A stretch of DNA of 33,708 nt from Ruminiclostridium sp. (lineage in GTDB: Bacteria; Bacillota; Clostridia; Acetivibrionales; DTU013), in the NCBI GenBank assembly GCA_012027035.1, contig VEPD01000158.1, positions 1-33,708 of the forward strand. The letters run 5' to 3'. The translations under genes and the position numbers were made by a program. The notes below the pieces were generated by a model. That model did no database searches and was not told the DNA's origin. It saw nothing but the letters and a program-made list of their open reading frames with translations. Each line of letters begins with the position of its first letter. Position 1 is the stretch's first letter. This document shows positions 32,099 to 33,708 of the stretch, piece by piece.

Positions 32099-32888
32099 AA
32101 CCGATCCTGCCAGCAAAGATATTGCTTTCCTGATCTACTACGAGCGGGATAAGCGGTTTTACATCGAGCTTCCGGAAAACGCAGACCCTTGGGAAACGCC
32201 GCTTTTACTGTCCTCCTTCCTGAAGCGTGGCGAACAGACGGTAAACGCCTACTGGAGCAGAACGTGGGTGCAGCAGCGCATTACTCCATCCGACCGGCAG
32301 AATCTTGGGCAGATATTGAAAGATAACGGGCTAGAAGCCTACGATGAGTTTGATTTGCTAATGCTGGCAGACGGTCGCTGTGCTCAGGACGATTATTATC
32401 TGGTATCTATCTCTGAGGCGGATCTGCCGGAGAGCTTTGTGCGACGCTTTCAGAAGAAAGTAGAAGATGTCGTTCCACTCACAAAAAAACAACTATTAGT
32501 CTTCTTTCGGGACGGGAATGTAAAAATGTGTGATGTGGAGTCGCTTCTGGCAAACGACAAAACCTTTTCGCCTATCTGGAAAGATGAGAATCTGTTCCGT
32601 AGCGTCTGTATACAGCCGGGTGGCTATGGAGTCTGTTGGGGCGAAAATTTGAATATCGCGGATGATGTACTCTATGACCGCGGCAAGGATGTTCCGCTGT
32701 CCCTGGAGGACTTCCGGCGGTTCGTTGAAAGCCGAGTCGTCAACACGGCAGAAGCTGCTGAACTGCTCGGCTGTTCCCGGCAAAATATCGAAGATCTAAT
32801 CCGCCGTAACAAGCTGCACCTCATAAAAGCCACGCCAAAGAATAAGCTCTTTTTGAAAAGTGAAATCATCCAGCGGAACTGGAAGTAA
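32073..32888 (+). CDS. DUF2442-HTH protein, probable partner of the HipA-like kinase
   Basis: 271 residues, start after GGAGGTG. Residues 1-115 (FYIELPENADPWETPLLLSSF, then RTWVQQRITPSDRQNLGQIL and FDLLMLADGRCAQDDYY) are a domain often seen in such operons and may correspond to the N-terminal HipA/HipS-like subdomain missing from the kinase; that is inference. Residues 130-210 are DUF2442-like (LLVFFRDGNVKMCDVESLL...GGYGVCWGENLNIADDVLYD). The C-terminus (VNTAEAAELLGCSRQNIEDLIRRNKLHLI) is a helix-turn-helix. Likely antitoxin and repressor acting at the palindrome at 31212. Confidence 0.8.
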   Translation: MKIFAIRNETDPASKDIAFLIYYERDKRFYIELPENADPWETPLLLSSFLKRGEQTVNAYWSRTWVQQRITPSDRQNLGQILKDNGLEAYDEFDLLMLADGRCAQDDYYLVSISEADLPESFVRRFQKKVEDVVPLTKKQLLVFFRDGNVKMCDVESLLANDKTFSPIWKDENLFRSVCIQPGGYGVCWGENLNIADDVLYDRGKDVPLSLEDFRRFVESRVVNTAEAAELLGCSRQNIEDLIRRNKLHLIKATPKNKLFLKSEIIQRNWK

Positions 32889-32907
32889 ACTTTGCTGAAT
32901 ACTTAGT

Positions 32908-32925
32908 GATTTGTCGTATGACAAG
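32908..32925. promoter_or_regulatory. Operator-like box after the HipA-like operon
   Basis: TTGTCGTATGACAA (32911-32924) is a palindrome, and the surrounding 18 bp match the centre of the upstream operator at 15 positions. A second binding site downstream of the operon would allow looping, or may be a by-product of duplication. Confidence 0.55.
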
Positions 32926-32951
32926 TTCTTCTCTTCGTCGGCAAGCAAGCA

Positions 32952-32989
32952 AAAACAGTTGCTGTCCTTCGCATGACAGCAACTGTTTT
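32952..32989 (+). terminator. Terminator of the HipA-like operon
   Basis: Perfect 15-bp arms AAAACAGTTGCTGTC/GACAGCAACTGTTTT with an 8-nt loop, followed by GCTTTTCC. It is 64 bp after the second gene. Further on, 33010-33043 contains another hairpin (GTACGGTT/AACCGTGC). Confidence 0.88.
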
Positions 32990-33044
32990 GCTTTTCCTAT
33001 CGGTTTGGGGTACGGTTCAATTAAGTTTCCCTATTAAACCGTGC

Positions 33045-33063
33045 CTTTAGGCGGCTTTCTTTT
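33045..33063 (+). repeat. Direct repeat copy 2 flanking the HipA-like module
   Basis: Second copy of CTTTAGGCGGCTTTCTTTT (see 31030-31048). Between it and the promoter at 33201 (about 140 bp) I see no gene. Confidence 0.7.
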
Positions 33064-33200
33064 TGTATACAATGTGAACTATTGGTAGAACTGTAATATG
33101 ATTGAATTTGCGCGGACGGTAACTGCACAATTAATTTGAAAGACGACCTCTTACAAAGGCAGAATATTTCTTCTTCCTTTTAATACTTTACACACAACTG

Positions 33201-33230
33201 TTGACTGTTTTCCATTTTGTGGGGTATAAT
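33201..33230 (+). promoter_or_regulatory. Promoter of the small gene / DUF3990 operon
   Basis: TTGACT (33201-33206), 18 bp, TATAAT (33225-33230), 18 bp before the ATG at 33249. It shows that the longer frame from 33201 is not the true start. Confidence 0.8.
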
Positions 33231-33248
33231 AGTTGTAGGGTGATAAAA

Positions 33249-33551
33249 ATGAGTCTTCTTATTCGTACTGTTCAGAAGGAAAAAGAACGGATAGATTATA
33301 TGCTCAGCAAATATCTGCAGCAGCTAAAAGAACTGCCCAAAGGCTCAATAACGACAAAGCGTGTCGGAACAAACACTTATTATTACTTGAAATACCGTAA
33401 TGGCAAAAAAGTATTCACCGATTATCTTGGCAAAGATGGTGAGCGGGTTCAGCGTGTCCGCGCCGAGCTTGAAAGGCGCAATCATATAGAAGCGATGGTA
33501 GCGCATTTGCGCATCGAACAGTCACTGGTAGACAGAGTTTTGGAGGAATGA
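33249..33551 (+). CDS. Small basic protein upstream of a DUF3990 toxin-like gene
   Basis: 100 residues from ATG 33249 (GGGTGAT 4 nt upstream): helical start SLLIRTVQKEKERIDYMLSK, then KGSITTKRVGTNTYYYLKYRNGKKVFTDYLGKDG, a beta-hairpin with basic residues, and a helical end. I do not recognise a named family. It is coupled to the DUF3990 gene (stop overlaps the first of three ATGs), so it may be its antitoxin or partner. Confidence 0.75.
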   Translation: MSLLIRTVQKEKERIDYMLSKYLQQLKELPKGSITTKRVGTNTYYYLKYRNGKKVFTDYLGKDGERVQRVRAELERRNHIEAMVAHLRIEQSLVDRVLEE

Positions 33552-33553
33552 TG

Positions 33554-33708
33554 ATGATTTTATATCATGGCAGTAACGTGGCAATCGAACAACCGCGTTT
33601 CATCCAACTAACACGCTTTTTGGATTTCGGACCCGGTTTTTATACCACTGAAAACAAAGTACAGGCAATTTCATTTGCAGAGAAAGTATTTCGCCGCAGA
33701 AATGAAGG
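33554..33708 (+). CDS. DUF3990 protein (ADP-ribosyltransferase-like), 3' part outside window
   Basis: The first 51 residues, MILYHGSNVAIEQPRF, then RFLDFGPGFYTTENKVQAISFAEKVFRRR, match the DUF3990 N-terminus; YHGSN and FGPGFYTT are the NAD-binding features of ART-fold proteins. ATG 33554 lies 6 nt after GGAGGA; ATGs at 33548 and 33551 are in frame but too close. The rest is beyond the window. Predicted toxin by family and context. Confidence 0.82.
   Translation, partial: MILYHGSNVAIEQPRFIQLTRFLDFGPGFYTTENKVQAISFAEKVFRRRNE

Overview
The window looks like a chromosomal segment of a low-GC Gram-positive anaerobe of the Clostridia. The evidence is the infC-rpmI-rplT operon with an L20-type leader and a TTG-started infC, strong AGGAGG ribosome binding sites, B. 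subtilis-like genes (rqcH, yozG/yoaS-type, ydeI-type) and Clostridia-type accessory genes. No species can be named from sequence alone.

Layout. 1-5.1 kb is core: the end of a Na+/Ca2+ exchanger, a SpoU-type rRNA methyltransferase, the L20/L35/IF-3 operon with attenuated leader, then a diverging ECF sigma / anti-sigma / zinc-finger membrane protein operon. 5.1-10.9 kb holds a nested palindrome, a small membrane protein, rqcH, a nuclease-helicase and a HAD hydrolase. A tRNA-Thr(CGT) at 11.6 kb, preceded by a broken copy of itself, marks the left edge of an accessory island (about 11.7-23.3 kb). The island carries a frameshifted EACC1-like conflict gene behind an XRE regulator, a three-gene ABC exporter behind a consensus promoter and a small Cys-containing ORF, the tail of a large serine recombinase, two dinD (BRO-N) paralogues, a HEPN-like gene, AbiE (AbiEi/AbiEii), the wreck of a Wadjet operon (jetA, jetB, jetC pieces) and a HigBA toxin-antitoxin pair. 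Core-like genes resume at 23.3 kb: YdeI-like protein, S-adenosylhomocysteinase and a PfkB (adenosine-type) kinase in one operon, an HTH-methyltransferase fusion, a lipoprotein, and a DUF2975 / YozG-like / DUF4173 set. A second accessory patch (31-33.7 kb) has a HipA-like kinase with a DUF2442-HTH partner under a 32-bp palindromic operator, then a small gene and a DUF3990 (ADP-ribosyltransferase-like) gene cut by the window end.

Two things stand out. First, gene decay: three conserved core genes (rqcH, the helicase, ahcY) each carry one in-frame stop (TGA, TAA, TAG respectively), and at least three island genes carry single-base shifts at or next to A-runs. This is either real decay or consensus sequence error, and it needs raw reads. 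Second, the dinD neighbourhood is full of perfect or near-perfect palindromes, including one inside each dinD gene at the same codons, where the two arms differ between paralogues in a compensating way. That covariation, the adjoining HEPN-like gene and repeated remnants of both genes make the dinD-HEPN-palindrome cluster the best candidate here for an undescribed system. The HipA-DUF2442 pair with its operator is the second.
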